NCBI GenBank assembly: GCA_934352055.1
Contig: CAKRJY010000001.1
Location: forward strand, 563,375 to 627,374
Length of the DNA stretch: 64,000 bases
Direction of reading: 5' to 3'
Source: an uncultured Lachnospiraceae bacterium
GTDB lineage: Bacteria; Bacillota; Clostridia; Lachnospirales; Lachnospiraceae
Below are positions 49,219 to 58,379 of this stretch, in pieces. A program made the translations under genes and the position numbers. Within the stretch, counting starts at the first letter, position 1. Each line of letters begins with the position of its first letter. The notes under the pieces are model-generated. The model did not search any database and had not been told where the DNA came from. It saw only the letters and a program-made list of their open reading frames with translations.

Positions 49219-50338
49219 TTAGCACCTCCTGATATTTTCGCAATACAAAGTACATCACTGTACCCACATTTTCCTTACTGGTCGCCCAGATTTTACCACC
49301 ATGATCCTCGATAATCTTTTTCACAATCGAAAGACCAATACCACTTCCGCCCGCTGCAGAATTGCGGGAAGCATCCGCACGATAAAATCGGTCAAAAATA
49401 TATGGCAAATCTTTATTTGCAATACCACGCCCGTTATCTTCTATCTCTACCTGGATAAAATCTCCCACGTCCTTAATGCGCATACTGATAAAAGATGGTT
49501 CTTCTGCGCGCATATATTTGATAGCATTGCCAATGATATTATGAATCACGCGTCCTAATTGTTCCGGATCTGCAATCATAAGTATATCCTCATCTACATA
49601 ATTGAAAAAGGTCAACTGCACATGCTGATTTTCCAGATCCATCTTTAATTCTTCCATACAGTCTGTAAAATAATCTTTTACACTTAGCTTACGGAAATTA
49701 TAAGGGATTTTATTCGTATCAATATTGCTGTACAAAGTCAGCTCATTGATGAGTGTATTCATCTCATTTGCCTTGTTATAGATGGTCTTAAGATAGCGCT
49801 CCCGTTTCTCCGGTGTATCTGCCACACCATCCAAAATACCCTCAGAATATCCCTTGATTGCTGTAATCGGTGTCTTTAAGTCGTGTGCAATATTGGAAAT
49901 CAGCATACGATGCTCCTGCTCCGCATCCAGCTTTTCCTGCGCATTCATCTGCAGCCGCTTGCGCATTGCCTCAAAGCTCTCGCTCAATTCACTGATCTCG
50001 TCATTCCCTTTGGTATCAATAGAAAAATCCAGATTACCATCACGAATATTCTCTGCCGCCTTATTCAGCTGACGCAGGCGCGAAATGATGCCTCCATAAA
50101 TCCATATAATCAGAATCGCTGCTGTAAAAAACAAAATCAAGATGACCGAAATCATCACATCCATCGCCGTTTGTTTGAAATCCGGCAATTGGGCGATATA
50201 TTCATAACTCGCACTTGATACCTGAATATTCAGCGTCGGCAAAATGGTATGAATGGCATAGATTCCAGCTGACGCTATAATAATCGGAACAAATGTAATG
50301 ATACAAAAAGATATCACAAGTCTGGTTCGCAATTTCAT
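49211..50338 (-). CDS. Sensor histidine kinase (HAMP, HisKA, HATPase)
   Basis: 375 aa from the ATG at 50338 (AAGGATGG seven bases upstream). Two membrane segments (about 7-30 and 55-80) flank a short external loop of only about 25 residues, so little external sensing surface is present. A HAMP domain ('LRQLNKAAENIRDGNLDFSI') precedes the phospho-acceptor His in 'LISNIAHDLKTPITAIKGY'. The ATPase part has 'RVIHNIIGNAIKY' (N box), 'EIEDNGRGI', and 'GGSGIGLSIVKKIIEDHGG' (G boxes). It lies 20 bases downstream of the metK terminator. Confidence 0.92.
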   Translation of the reverse strand: MKLRTRLVISFCIITFVPIIIASAGIYAIHTILPTLNIQVSSASYEYIAQLPDFKQTAMDVMISVILILFFTAAILIIWIYGGIISRLRQLNKAAENIRDGNLDFSIDTKGNDEISELSESFEAMRKRLQMNAQEKLDAEQEHRMLISNIAHDLKTPITAIKGYSEGILDGVADTPEKRERYLKTIYNKANEMNTLINELTLYSNIDTNKIPYNFRKLSVKDYFTDCMEELKMDLENQHVQLTFFNYVDEDILMIADPEQLGRVIHNIIGNAIKYMRAEEPSFISMRIKDVGDFIQVEIEDNGRGIANKDLPYIFDRFYRADASRNSAAGGSGIGLSIVKKIIEDHGGKIWATSKENVGTVMYFVLRKYQEVLNE

Positions 50339-50358
50339 ATATTTTCCATCCTTATTAT

Positions 50359-50396
50359 AGAAAAAAGTCGTGGGATGTATATTCATCCCACGACTT
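50359..50396 (-). terminator. Terminator between metK and the histidine kinase gene
   Basis: A 13-bp perfect stem: AAGTCGTGGGATG (50365-50377) and CATCCCACGACTT (50384-50396), followed on the minus strand by TTTTTTCTATAAT. The histidine kinase start lies about 20 bases further on; the TATAAT (50353-50358) has no clear -35. Confidence 0.85.
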
Positions 50397-50460
50397 CATT
50401 ATATCACTTCAGCCTCTTAAATAAAGCAATCCACTAAAGTTTTATACTTTTTTTAGAATC

Positions 50461-51642
50461 CTAAAGATATTTTTTCAGTTCTTCCACCTTATTTAATGCT
50501 TCCCATGGAAGATTTAAATCATTACGTCCGAAGTGACCATAAGCAGCTGTCTGCTTGTAGATTGGTCTTCTCAAGTCTAACATCTTGATGATACCTGCTG
50601 GACGAAGATCAAAATGTTTACGAACAATTTCAACTAACTTCTCATCCGATAACTTACCTGTACCAAATGTATCGACCATAATAGAAGTTGGCTGTGCAAC
50701 ACCAATCGCATAAGACAACTGGATTTCACACTTGTCTGCCAAGCCTGCTGCAACAATGTTCTTTGCAACATAACGTGCTGCATAAGCTGCAGAACGGTCA
50801 ACCTTTGTACAATCCTTTCCGGAGAAAGCACCGCCGCCGTGACGAGCCATTCCACCGTATGTATCTACAATAATCTTACGTCCGGTAAGACCTGCATCAC
50901 CGTGTGGTCCACCAATAACGAAACGTCCTGTTGGGTTAATAAAGAATTTTGTCTCTGCATCTACCAATTCAGCTGGAAGGATTGGGTCAAAGACATATTT
51001 CTTAATATCTTCATGAATCTGTTCCTGTGTAACATCTTCATCATGCTGTGTAGAAAGAACAACAGCCTCTAATCTCTTTGGCTGACCTGCTTCATCATAC
51101 TCTACAGAAACCTGTGTCTTTCCATCTGGTCTCAAGTAAGAAAGTGTACCATCTTTACGTACCTTAGTAAGCTGAAGTGCAAGCTTATGTGCCAATGAAA
51201 TTGGATATGGCATGAAGTCTTCTGTCTCATTTGTAGCGTAACCAAACATCATACCCTGGTCACCAGCTCCTGTATCCAGATCATCTGTCAAAGAACCGTC
51301 TTTTGCTTCAAGTGCCTTATCAACACCCATAGCAATGTCAGCTGACTGCTGATCCAAAGCTACCATAACAGCACAGGAATTACCATCAATTCCCTTCTTA
51401 CCATCATCATAACCAATCTCAAGAACTGTCTTACGAACGATAGCTGGGATATCAAGCTGTGCTTTTGTTGTAATTTCTCCTGTTACTAAAACGAATCCTG
51501 TACAAGCAGCTGTCTCGCAGGCAACACGGCTCATTGGATCCTGTTCCATACATGCATCTAAGATTGCATCTGATACAGCATCACAGACTTTATCCGGATG
51601 TCCTTCTGTAACAGATTCTGAAGTAAATAATAATTTTTCCAT
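50461..51642 (-). CDS. metK: S-adenosylmethionine synthase
   Basis: 393 aa. Motifs: 'FTSESVTEGHPDKVCDAVSDAI' (two parts), 'DTGAGDQGMMFGYA', 'GGPHGDAGLTGRKIIVDTYGG' and 'GGAFSGKDCTKVDRSAAYAARY'. It makes SAM from Met and ATP. A SAM-I riboswitch with terminator lies in its leader, giving feedback control by its product. AAGGAAG is upstream of the start. Codon bias suggests strong expression. It is a single gene ended by the terminator at 50359-50396. Confidence 0.97.
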   Translation of the reverse strand: MEKLLFTSESVTEGHPDKVCDAVSDAILDACMEQDPMSRVACETAACTGFVLVTGEITTKAQLDIPAIVRKTVLEIGYDDGKKGIDGNSCAVMVALDQQSADIAMGVDKALEAKDGSLTDDLDTGAGDQGMMFGYATNETEDFMPYPISLAHKLALQLTKVRKDGTLSYLRPDGKTQVSVEYDEAGQPKRLEAVVLSTQHDEDVTQEQIHEDIKKYVFDPILPAELVDAETKFFINPTGRFVIGGPHGDAGLTGRKIIVDTYGGMARHGGGAFSGKDCTKVDRSAAYAARYVAKNIVAAGLADKCEIQLSYAIGVAQPTSIMVDTFGTGKLSDEKLVEIVRKHFDLRPAGIIKMLDLRRPIYKQTAAYGHFGRNDLNLPWEALNKVEELKKYL

Positions 51643-51693
51643 TTTTCTTCCTTTCTATATTCCCTTCTGTACCGTTTTAATCCCTAAAAAGGC

Positions 51694-51720
51694 ATTAAAA
51701 AAATCCGCATAAGCGGATTT
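51694..51720 (-). terminator. Expression-platform terminator of the metK SAM-I riboswitch
   Basis: AAATCCGC (51701-51708) and GCGGATTT (51713-51720) with four-base loop, followed on the minus strand by a run of T. The 3' P1 strand (GGGATTT, about 51738-51745) can instead pair with the AAATCC of the terminator as an antiterminator. Confidence 0.88.
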
Positions 51721-51740
51721 AATTGTCTAAGATAATCAAA

Positions 51741-51842
51741 TCCCTTATTGTTCGAGTTACTCGCTCAGGTTGGCACCTTCCATTTTACGGGGTTGCCGTG
51801 GTTTCATCGATCCTTTGTATCTCCGCCACTCTGAATAAGAGA
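51741..51842 (-). ncRNA. SAM-I (S-box) riboswitch
   Basis: Minus-strand leader of metK. P1 is CTCTTATT paired with AATAAGGG. Conserved parts read in order: CAGAGTGGCGGAG, GATGAAACCACGGCAACC, and GGAAGGTGCCAACCTGA, then GAGCGAGTAACTCG as P4. These match the S-box consensus. SAM binding should stabilise P1, free the terminator at 51694-51720, and switch metK off. Confidence 0.95.
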
Positions 51843-51887
51843 AAATACGATATGGAATTTTCAAATCTGTGACTTATATCAGTGATG

Positions 51888-51916
51888 ACTTTACACCGCA
51901 TATGAGCATTTGTCAA
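51888..51916 (-). promoter_or_regulatory. Promoter of metK
   Basis: TTGACA (51911-51916), 17 bases, TAAAGT (51888-51893) on the minus strand, about 45 bases before the riboswitch. Confidence 0.7.
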
Positions 51917-52036
51917 GAAATCTGCTTATACAATTCCTGCGTTTTGTAGCCTTCCCTTAGTCGTCCTTTCGGATATGTATATACACTGCCTCATTTTTAC
52001 CGTGTTTCGTATTCCCATAAAATTGTCAGAAAACTC

Positions 52037-52066
52037 TTGCCATTTATAAGATATTACATATATAAT
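52037..52066 (+). promoter_or_regulatory. Promoter of the HD-GYP gene
   Basis: TTGCCA (52037-52042), 18 bases, TATAAT (52061-52066). About 60 bases before the start. Confidence 0.55.
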
Positions 52067-52125
52067 GTTTTTGTGCGTACTTATGCACAGCATTTTAAAA
52101 GCGCACATTTTCTGGGGGAACGCTT

Positions 52126-53277
52126 ATGATAAAACTTAATGTAGATCGATTAGAAACCGGCATGGTTGCAGCCCAGCCGATTGTTACAAAAAGAGGGCAG
52201 ACAATTGCTCCTGCTGGGACTGTATTAACAGCACAATTGATTGCCAAATTATCTTTTTACCGCATTCAGACGGTAATGATTGACGAATCATCTCTGCCTA
52301 AGGCAGCAGACAAACAGCCTGTCGCAGCAGAAACTGTCGATACTGCTCCTGCAAAGGCTGCAGCTCCTTTGCATGAAACCTCATCACGTGAAAGTGCATC
52401 TCAGCGCCAACGCGTTCAGGTCTCACCACAGTTTCATGCATTTCAGACAAGTTATACACGCAATATGATTTCTTTAAAAGAAGATTTTGACCATATCATA
52501 GCCGGTGACGTAGACAGTGCCTGTGCACATCTTTTATCAGAAGCATCTTCCTTATTTGCTTCAAAGACCTCTCTAGAGCTTTTTGATATGATACACAATA
52601 TGCGTTCCGTCGATGACACGATTTATGCACATTCTTTAAATGTAGCGTTGATCTCCCGCGCGATTGGAAAGTGGCTGCAGTTATCTAAGGAAGACCTAAA
52701 CACTCTGACTTTGGCAGCGCTTCTGCACGATATTGGCAAAACGCAAATTCCACCGGAAATCTTAAACAAACAGGGGAAATTAACAGACGAAGAATTTGCT
52801 GTTATCCGTTCCCACTCGAAATTAGGACACAAGATTTTAAAGAATACAGATTTGGACTTACGCATCAAATTGACGGCTTTGCAGCACCACGAGCGTTACG
52901 ATGGTTCCGGATATCCAAGAGGCTTGGAATCGGATGAGATTGATACCTTTGCTTCCATTGTTGCCATTGCGGATGTCTATGATGCCATGACAGCCGCACG
53001 CAGTTACCGCGCACCAAAATGTGCTTTTCAGGTGATTGCCGCTTTTGAGGAAGACGGCTTCCAAAAATACAATCCAAAGGTCATCTTTACTTTCCTGCAG
53101 CGCGTTGCCTCCTGCTACAACAACAGTCGTGTACTGTTAAGTGACGGCACCGCAGGACAGGTTGTTTACCTGAACAAAAACACGCTTTCGCGACCGATTG
53201 TGGATACCGCAGATCAGGGGCTGATTGATTTATCACAATCTGCCAACAAAGACATTTTTATCAAAGCAATTCTTTAA
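52126..53277 (+). CDS. HD-GYP domain protein, probable cyclic-di-nucleotide phosphodiesterase
   Basis: 383 aa. Residues 1-50 are a small beta-rich domain ('DRLETGMVAAQPIVTKRGQ') seen at the start of many clostridial HD-GYP proteins; 55-100 is an Ala/Ser/Thr-rich linker. The HD-GYP domain (about 165-305) has 'AHSLNVALISRAIGK', 'AALLHDIGKTQIP', 'RSHSKLGHKIL', and 'HHERYDGSGYPRGL' with the GYP signature, then 'IVAIADVYDAMTAARSYR'. Metal ligands are intact, so activity on c-di-GMP or a related dinucleotide is likely. There is no membrane segment or receiver domain. GGGG lies upstream of the start. Confidence 0.88.
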   Translation: MIKLNVDRLETGMVAAQPIVTKRGQTIAPAGTVLTAQLIAKLSFYRIQTVMIDESSLPKAADKQPVAAETVDTAPAKAAAPLHETSSRESASQRQRVQVSPQFHAFQTSYTRNMISLKEDFDHIIAGDVDSACAHLLSEASSLFASKTSLELFDMIHNMRSVDDTIYAHSLNVALISRAIGKWLQLSKEDLNTLTLAALLHDIGKTQIPPEILNKQGKLTDEEFAVIRSHSKLGHKILKNTDLDLRIKLTALQHHERYDGSGYPRGLESDEIDTFASIVAIADVYDAMTAARSYRAPKCAFQVIAAFEEDGFQKYNPKVIFTFLQRVASCYNNSRVLLSDGTAGQVVYLNKNTLSRPIVDTADQGLIDLSQSANKDIFIKAIL

Positions 53278-53294
53278 ACGATAAAGAAAACAGC

Positions 53295-53344
53295 AAAGAG
53301 ACGGATACAAATGGTACCTACCATTCATATCCGTCTCTTTTTAT
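53295..53344. terminator. Terminator between the convergent HD-GYP and murA genes
   Basis: A 13-bp perfect stem: AAAGAGACGGATA (53295-53307) and TATCCGTCTCTTT (53328-53340), with a second inverted repeat AATGGTA/TACCATT inside the loop, followed by TTTTT on the plus strand. It may also serve murA. Confidence 0.85.
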
Positions 53345-53354
53345 CGTTCTTTCA

Positions 53355-54647
53355 TTAAGAAACCTGAAGAACAAATTTTTGAATTTCTTTTTCGCAATTT
53401 GTGCGCTCAATCTGTGCACCTAAGCTGCGTAACTTAATCTCAAAGTCCTCATATCCACGCTGAATGAAATGAATATCATCCACAATGGTAATACCATCTG
53501 CTGCAAGTCCGGCAATCACTAACGCTGCTCCTGCGCGCAAATCCGGTGCACTGACTCTTGCACCTGTATATTCCTTAATACCACGAATGATTGCGATATT
53601 ACTCTCCACTTTGATATCGGCTCCCATACGTGAAAGTTCATCCACATATTTGAAACGATTCTCAAAAATACTCTCTGTTACCGTACTGGTTCCTTCTGCA
53701 ATACCAAGAACAACGGTCATCTGTGGCTGCATATCCGTCGGGAATCCAGGATATGGAAGTGTCGTAATCTGTGTATGCGTCAATCCCTTATTGGCAACAA
53801 CGCGAACCGCATCATCAAACTCCTCTATCATACATCCTGCTTCAACCAGCTTTGCTGATGTCGCTTCTAAGTGCTTTGGAATTACATTCTTGATCAAAAC
53901 ATCGCCCTTTGTCGCTGCTGCTGCACACATAAAGGTACCCGCTTCAATCTGATCCGGTATCACAGAATAATTGGTCTTGTGTAACTTCTCTACACCAACA
54001 ACACGAATCACATCTGTACCCGCACCACGGATATTTGCGCCCATACTATTTAAGAAGTTGGCAACATCTACAACATGTGGTTCTTTGGCTGCATTCTCAA
54101 TAACCGTCTTGCCTTCTGCAAGTGCTGCTGCCATCAAGACATTGATCGTTGCGCCTACCGATACCTTATCCATATAAATATGGCTTCCTACTAAGTGCTC
54201 TGCTTTTGCAGAAATCAATCCATAACTGATATCCACATCTGCACCTAACGCACGGAATCCTTTTACATGCAGATCAATCGGACGGCTTCCGATGACGCAT
54301 CCGCCCGGTAATGCTACTTCCGCCTTTTTGTATTTACCAAGTAATGCACCCAGCAAATAATACGATGCGCGAATTTTTTTGATATATTCATAATCGACAT
54401 TCAACTGTCCAATAGTCGATCCATTGATGCGTGCTGTATGGCGGTCTACACGCTCTACCACTGCTCCAATGTCGCTCAATGCATCCAGCATGATATTGAT
54501 ATCGCGCACATCTGGCAGATTATCTATGGTTACTGTCTCATCCGTCATAATGGATGCTGCAAGAATCGCGAGAGCTGCATTCTTTGCTCCTCCGATCTCT
54601 ACTTCCCCTACGATCGGATTACCCCCTTTGACTACGAATTGTTCCAT
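53355..54647 (-). CDS. murA: UDP-N-acetylglucosamine 1-carboxyvinyltransferase
   Basis: 430 aa from the ATG at 54647, four bases after GAGGTG. It begins 'MEQFVVKGGNPIVGEVEIGGAKNAAL' (read in parts); the catalytic Cys is in LPGGCVIGSRP; 'YPGFPTDMQPQM' is the conserved substrate region. It adds enolpyruvate to UDP-GlcNAc, the first committed step of peptidoglycan synthesis, and is fosfomycin-sensitive in principle because the Cys is present. Likely a single gene. Confidence 0.95.
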   Translation of the reverse strand: MEQFVVKGGNPIVGEVEIGGAKNAALAILAASIMTDETVTIDNLPDVRDINIMLDALSDIGAVVERVDRHTARINGSTIGQLNVDYEYIKKIRASYYLLGALLGKYKKAEVALPGGCVIGSRPIDLHVKGFRALGADVDISYGLISAKAEHLVGSHIYMDKVSVGATINVLMAAALAEGKTVIENAAKEPHVVDVANFLNSMGANIRGAGTDVIRVVGVEKLHKTNYSVIPDQIEAGTFMCAAAATKGDVLIKNVIPKHLEATSAKLVEAGCMIEEFDDAVRVVANKGLTHTQITTLPYPGFPTDMQPQMTVVLGIAEGTSTVTESIFENRFKYVDELSRMGADIKVESNIAIIRGIKEYTGARVSAPDLRAGAALVIAGLAADGITIVDDIHFIQRGYEDFEIKLRSLGAQIERTNCEKEIQKFVLQVS

Positions 54648-54748
54648 ATAACACCTCGTTATTTTTATTTCCACGGCCAACGGCCTCTTCTGTCATTTTC
54701 CCTATCAAAAGCTCGATTGTACACAAAATCCCACCATTGATAAAAGAC

Positions 54749-54757
54749 ATTATACCA
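54749..54757 (-). promoter_or_regulatory. Extended -10 promoter of murA
   Basis: TGGTATAAT on the minus strand with TATAAT at 54749-54754; no good -35. The leader (about 95 bases) contains a short GGCC-AAC-GGCC palindrome near 54677. Confidence 0.45.
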
Positions 54758-54808
54758 CATATTACATCATATGCACCAGCAAATCTTACGTCACCGTAAA
54801 AAGTCAAT

Positions 54809-56563
54809 CTATTTATCGCATATGAACTGACTGCGATACAATTTAGCATAATATCCATTCTTCTGCAACAATTCTTTGTGATTTCCCTGTTCCAAAACCT
54901 TTCCATCCTGCATATAAAGAATCACATCTACCTCCCGGATCGTTGACAGACGATGCGCAACGACAAATGTCGTTCTGCCTTCCATCATTTTTTGGAAAGC
55001 TTCCTGGATTTTCATCTCTGTTCTGGTATCAATCGAAGACGTTGCCTCATCCAGAATTAACATTGGCGGCAATGCCAACATCAGGCGCGCAATACAAAGA
55101 AGCTGTTTCTCACCCTGTGACAAGTTACCATCGTCCCCTTTGATATACGTGTCGTACCCCTTTGGCAAACGTTTGATAAATTCATGTGCATGGGATGTCT
55201 TTGCTGCCTGTATCATTTGCTCCTCTGTCGCATCCGGATTTGCAAACATCAGATTTTCTCGAATCGTTCCTTCCTTTAACCAGGTCTCCTGCAAGACCAT
55301 ACCAAAGTTTTCACGTAAATTTGCACGCGGAATACTGCGGATATTTACACCATCTACCGTAATGCTTCCATGCGTCGTCTCATAAAAACGCATAAGCAAA
55401 TTGATCAATGTTGTCTTTCCACTTCCGGTCGGTCCAACAATGGCAATACGTTGTCCCGGTTCTACGGTCAGATTTAAGTGCTCGATCAACGGTTTTTCCG
55501 GATCATACGAAAATGCCACATCCTCAAAAACAATGCGTCCTTTTACCTCATCCAAATGCTGCGCATCGCTTTCTTCCACTTCCGGCGCATCTATGATTTC
55601 AAAAATACGTGCCGCACAGGCAATCGCATTCTGCAATTCGGTAACAACACCGGAGATTTCATTAAACGGCTTTGCATACTGACTGGCATAGCCCAAAAAA
55701 CTCGTTAATCCGCCGACAGTAATACCACCGGCGATGGCCAGTAGCGCCCCTGCAACACCGACGCCACTGTAAATCAGACTATTGACGAATCGCGTACTTG
55801 GATTTGTCAAAGATGAATAAAACGTTGCCTGAAAAGAGCTGTCCGCCAAGCGTTCATTGAGCACGTCAAATTCTTTTTTCGCTGTTTCATTGTAGGAAAA
55901 AGCAGATACAATGGCCTGATTTTCAATCATTTCATCCGCATATGCCGTCTGTTCGCCACGATGCTTTGCCTGTAACTGAAACATCGCATACGTTCTGCCC
56001 GCCACGAATTTTGCTACCAGCAGAGAAACCGGCGTCAATACAATCACAACAAGTGCTATGGGCAGACTGACACGCACCATAAAAAAGATGGTGCCTATGA
56101 TCGTAAGCACGCCCGTAAATAATTGTGTAAATCCCATCAAAAGACCATCGGAAAACACATCCGCATCCGTAGCAATACGGCTCATATAATCCCCATGGGA
56201 ATGTGCATCAATATTTTTTATTGGCATCACCAGCATCTTATTAAATGCTTTTTGGCGCATATTTTTTGTGATATCGTATGTGATATAGTTATTGATTCGG
56301 TTCATCACCCACTGAAAGAAAAAAGTCCCGACAATGACAACGACCATTTTTTCCAGAACCGTCAGAAGCGCACTCCATTGAATTGCGCCCTGACCAAGCA
56401 TACAGTCAATGGCTTTTCCTGTAAGCACAGGAATCAAAAGCGTAAAGATTACCGTAAGAACCGCACACAAAAGGCTCAGAACAATCTGCATACGATATCC
56501 CTTTAATTCCGAAAACACACGTTTTAATACTTCGGATTGTTTGATTTCGTTTTTCGTACTCAT
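54809..56563 (-). CDS. ABC exporter half, catalytically competent ATPase subunit
   Basis: 584 aa: six membrane helices (to about 330) and an ATPase domain. Walker A GPTGSGKTTL, Walker B 'MLILDEATSSID' with the catalytic Glu, and H-loop His in 'VVAHRLSTI'. The signature motif is the variant NLSQGEKQ. It follows the partner gene after 17 bases. Together the two form a heterodimer of the BmrCD/LmrCD/TM287-288 kind, where this subunit gives the working Walker site. Such exporters carry drugs or lipids; the substrate is not known. Confidence 0.92.
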   Translation of the reverse strand: MSTKNEIKQSEVLKRVFSELKGYRMQIVLSLLCAVLTVIFTLLIPVLTGKAIDCMLGQGAIQWSALLTVLEKMVVVIVGTFFFQWVMNRINNYITYDITKNMRQKAFNKMLVMPIKNIDAHSHGDYMSRIATDADVFSDGLLMGFTQLFTGVLTIIGTIFFMVRVSLPIALVVIVLTPVSLLVAKFVAGRTYAMFQLQAKHRGEQTAYADEMIENQAIVSAFSYNETAKKEFDVLNERLADSSFQATFYSSLTNPSTRFVNSLIYSGVGVAGALLAIAGGITVGGLTSFLGYASQYAKPFNEISGVVTELQNAIACAARIFEIIDAPEVEESDAQHLDEVKGRIVFEDVAFSYDPEKPLIEHLNLTVEPGQRIAIVGPTGSGKTTLINLLMRFYETTHGSITVDGVNIRSIPRANLRENFGMVLQETWLKEGTIRENLMFANPDATEEQMIQAAKTSHAHEFIKRLPKGYDTYIKGDDGNLSQGEKQLLCIARLMLALPPMLILDEATSSIDTRTEMKIQEAFQKMMEGRTTFVVAHRLSTIREVDVILYMQDGKVLEQGNHKELLQKNGYYAKLYRSQFICDK

Positions 56564-56580
56564 TTCGTTATTCCTTCCTC

Positions 56581-58317
56581 TTATGCATTTTCATCCGCAT
56601 TCTCTTTTGGAAATTGTGAGTAGTAAATTTCCTGATACACCGCATTTTCCTGTAACAGTGCTTCATGCGTTCCCTTACCCACAATACATCCATTATCCAT
56701 TACAAGAATCTGATCTGCATCCATAACAGAAGACGCACGCTGTGAAATGATAAATGTCGTTGGTTTCCATGGTAGCGCACGAATTGCTTTCCGCAGTGCT
56801 GCATCGGTCGCCACATCCAGCGCTGATGCCGAATCATCCAAAATCAAAATCTTTGGTTCTCCTGCAAGTGCTCTTGCAATCGTAAGTCTTTGGCGCTGTC
56901 CACCGGAGAGATTTCTCGCATCCTGCAGGATCTCCTCGTCCAGTCCATGTTCTTTACTTTCAATTACATTATCAGCCTGTGCGGCATGAATTGCCGTTGC
57001 AATCATATCATCTGTCACTTCAGGTCTTCCAAAACGGATATTGTCCCGGATACTTCCATGAAACAAAACGCTTCGCTGTGATACCAGACCAACCATTTTT
57101 GTCAATTCTTTTGTATCGTACGACTGCACATCTTTTCCAAAAACAAGCACCTTTCCTCTGGTTGCATCGTACATGTGGTTGAGTAGGTGTAATACGGTAG
57201 ATTTTCCCGAACCGGTTCCACCAATGATTCCCACGGTTCCATGCTCCGGTACAGAAAAATCAATGTCTGTAATTGCCATTTCCCCCGCATCCGGGTACGC
57301 AAACGATACATTCTCATAAGAAACCGCATCCGTATTCTGTCGCGTCTGCTCCTTTGGCAAATACGTTCTTTCGTCCCAAGGCATGTCCATAATCTGCTGC
57401 ACACGTGCAACGGAAGGGAATGCGCGCATTAAAAGAACAATCAAATTTGCCAATTTGATCAATTCCACCAGAATCTGCGACATGTAATTCACAAGTGCTA
57501 CCACTTGTCCTTTTGCAAGAAAGCCCATGTCCACCTGCGTACTGCCAAACCAGATGACAGCAACAACACCAAGGTTTACCACTACATACGTAACAGGATT
57601 TAATAGTGCTGACACTCTGCCCGCATGCATCTGATCTGCGTACAAATTCTGCGTCTGTTCTGCAAATTCTTTTTTCTGGTTTTCCTGATTGCCAAAGGCA
57701 CGTATCACTCTGGCGCCCTCTAGATTTTCTCCAACTGCCAAAAAGATACGTTCCATCTTCTTCTGAATACCGGAAAAAATCGGTAAGGTGGATCGCATAA
57801 TCCCATAGACCACAAGCCCTAAGATTGCAATGACCGCCACAAAAATCAATGTTGCGCGTATATCTACGATCATTGCCATAATCATTGCGCCAAACACAAT
57901 AAATGGCGAGCGGAGGAACAGGCGTAAAAACATATTGATACCACTCTGAATCTGATTGATATCCGATGTAATACGCGTTGTCAGCGCAGATGTTCCCACC
58001 GTTCCATGACTTGCCACTGACATGTCCATAATCCGGTGAAACAGATCACCGCGCATCTTCGCCGCCGTATAAATCGCTGCCTTTGCCGCAAAATACTGTG
58101 CTGTAATCGCAAAACCAAGGCCCACAGCCGCTAACAGCACCAACACAAGGCACATGCGAATCACATAGCTTTTATTTCCCTGCGCAATCCCCACGTCAAT
58201 AATAGATGCCATAACAAGTGGCACGAGGAGTTCAAAAATCGCCTCCAGCATCTTAAACAATGGTGCCAGAATGCTTTCTTTTTTATAATCCTTTAAATAG
58301 TTTCCCAAAAATCTCAT
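56581..58317 (-). CDS. ABC exporter half, degenerate ATPase subunit
   Basis: 578 aa with six helices and an ATPase domain. Walker A GGTGSGKSTV and a canonical signature NLSGGQRQRL are present, but the catalytic Glu after Walker B is Asp (ILILDDSASALD) and the H-loop His is Gln (IISQRASS). These are the marks of the degenerate half of heterodimeric exporters; its canonical signature completes the active site of the partner. It starts about 25 bases after the terminator of the PrsA-like gene, with AAGGG as ribosome site. Confidence 0.92.
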   Translation of the reverse strand: MRFLGNYLKDYKKESILAPLFKMLEAIFELLVPLVMASIIDVGIAQGNKSYVIRMCLVLVLLAAVGLGFAITAQYFAAKAAIYTAAKMRGDLFHRIMDMSVASHGTVGTSALTTRITSDINQIQSGINMFLRLFLRSPFIVFGAMIMAMIVDIRATLIFVAVIAILGLVVYGIMRSTLPIFSGIQKKMERIFLAVGENLEGARVIRAFGNQENQKKEFAEQTQNLYADQMHAGRVSALLNPVTYVVVNLGVVAVIWFGSTQVDMGFLAKGQVVALVNYMSQILVELIKLANLIVLLMRAFPSVARVQQIMDMPWDERTYLPKEQTRQNTDAVSYENVSFAYPDAGEMAITDIDFSVPEHGTVGIIGGTGSGKSTVLHLLNHMYDATRGKVLVFGKDVQSYDTKELTKMVGLVSQRSVLFHGSIRDNIRFGRPEVTDDMIATAIHAAQADNVIESKEHGLDEEILQDARNLSGGQRQRLTIARALAGEPKILILDDSASALDVATDAALRKAIRALPWKPTTFIISQRASSVMDADQILVMDNGCIVGKGTHEALLQENAVYQEIYYSQFPKENADENA

Positions 58318-58342
58318 ATTCTATCCCTTACTCTAAAGAAGC

Positions 58343-58368
58343 AAAAAGCAAGGAATTGCTCCTTGCTT
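58343..58368 (-). terminator. Terminator after the PrsA-like gene, just ahead of the ABC operon
   Basis: AAGCAAGGA (58346-58354) and TCCTTGCTT (58360-58368) with a five-base loop, then TTTTTGC on the minus strand. The ABC gene starts about 25 bases further on. Confidence 0.82.
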
Positions 58369-58379
58369 CTTGATTGTCT

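Noticed and set aside
54619..54906. Extra small gene between murA and the ABC gene
   Set aside because: The frame overlaps both neighbours, has no ribosome site, and its middle is the murA promoter region.
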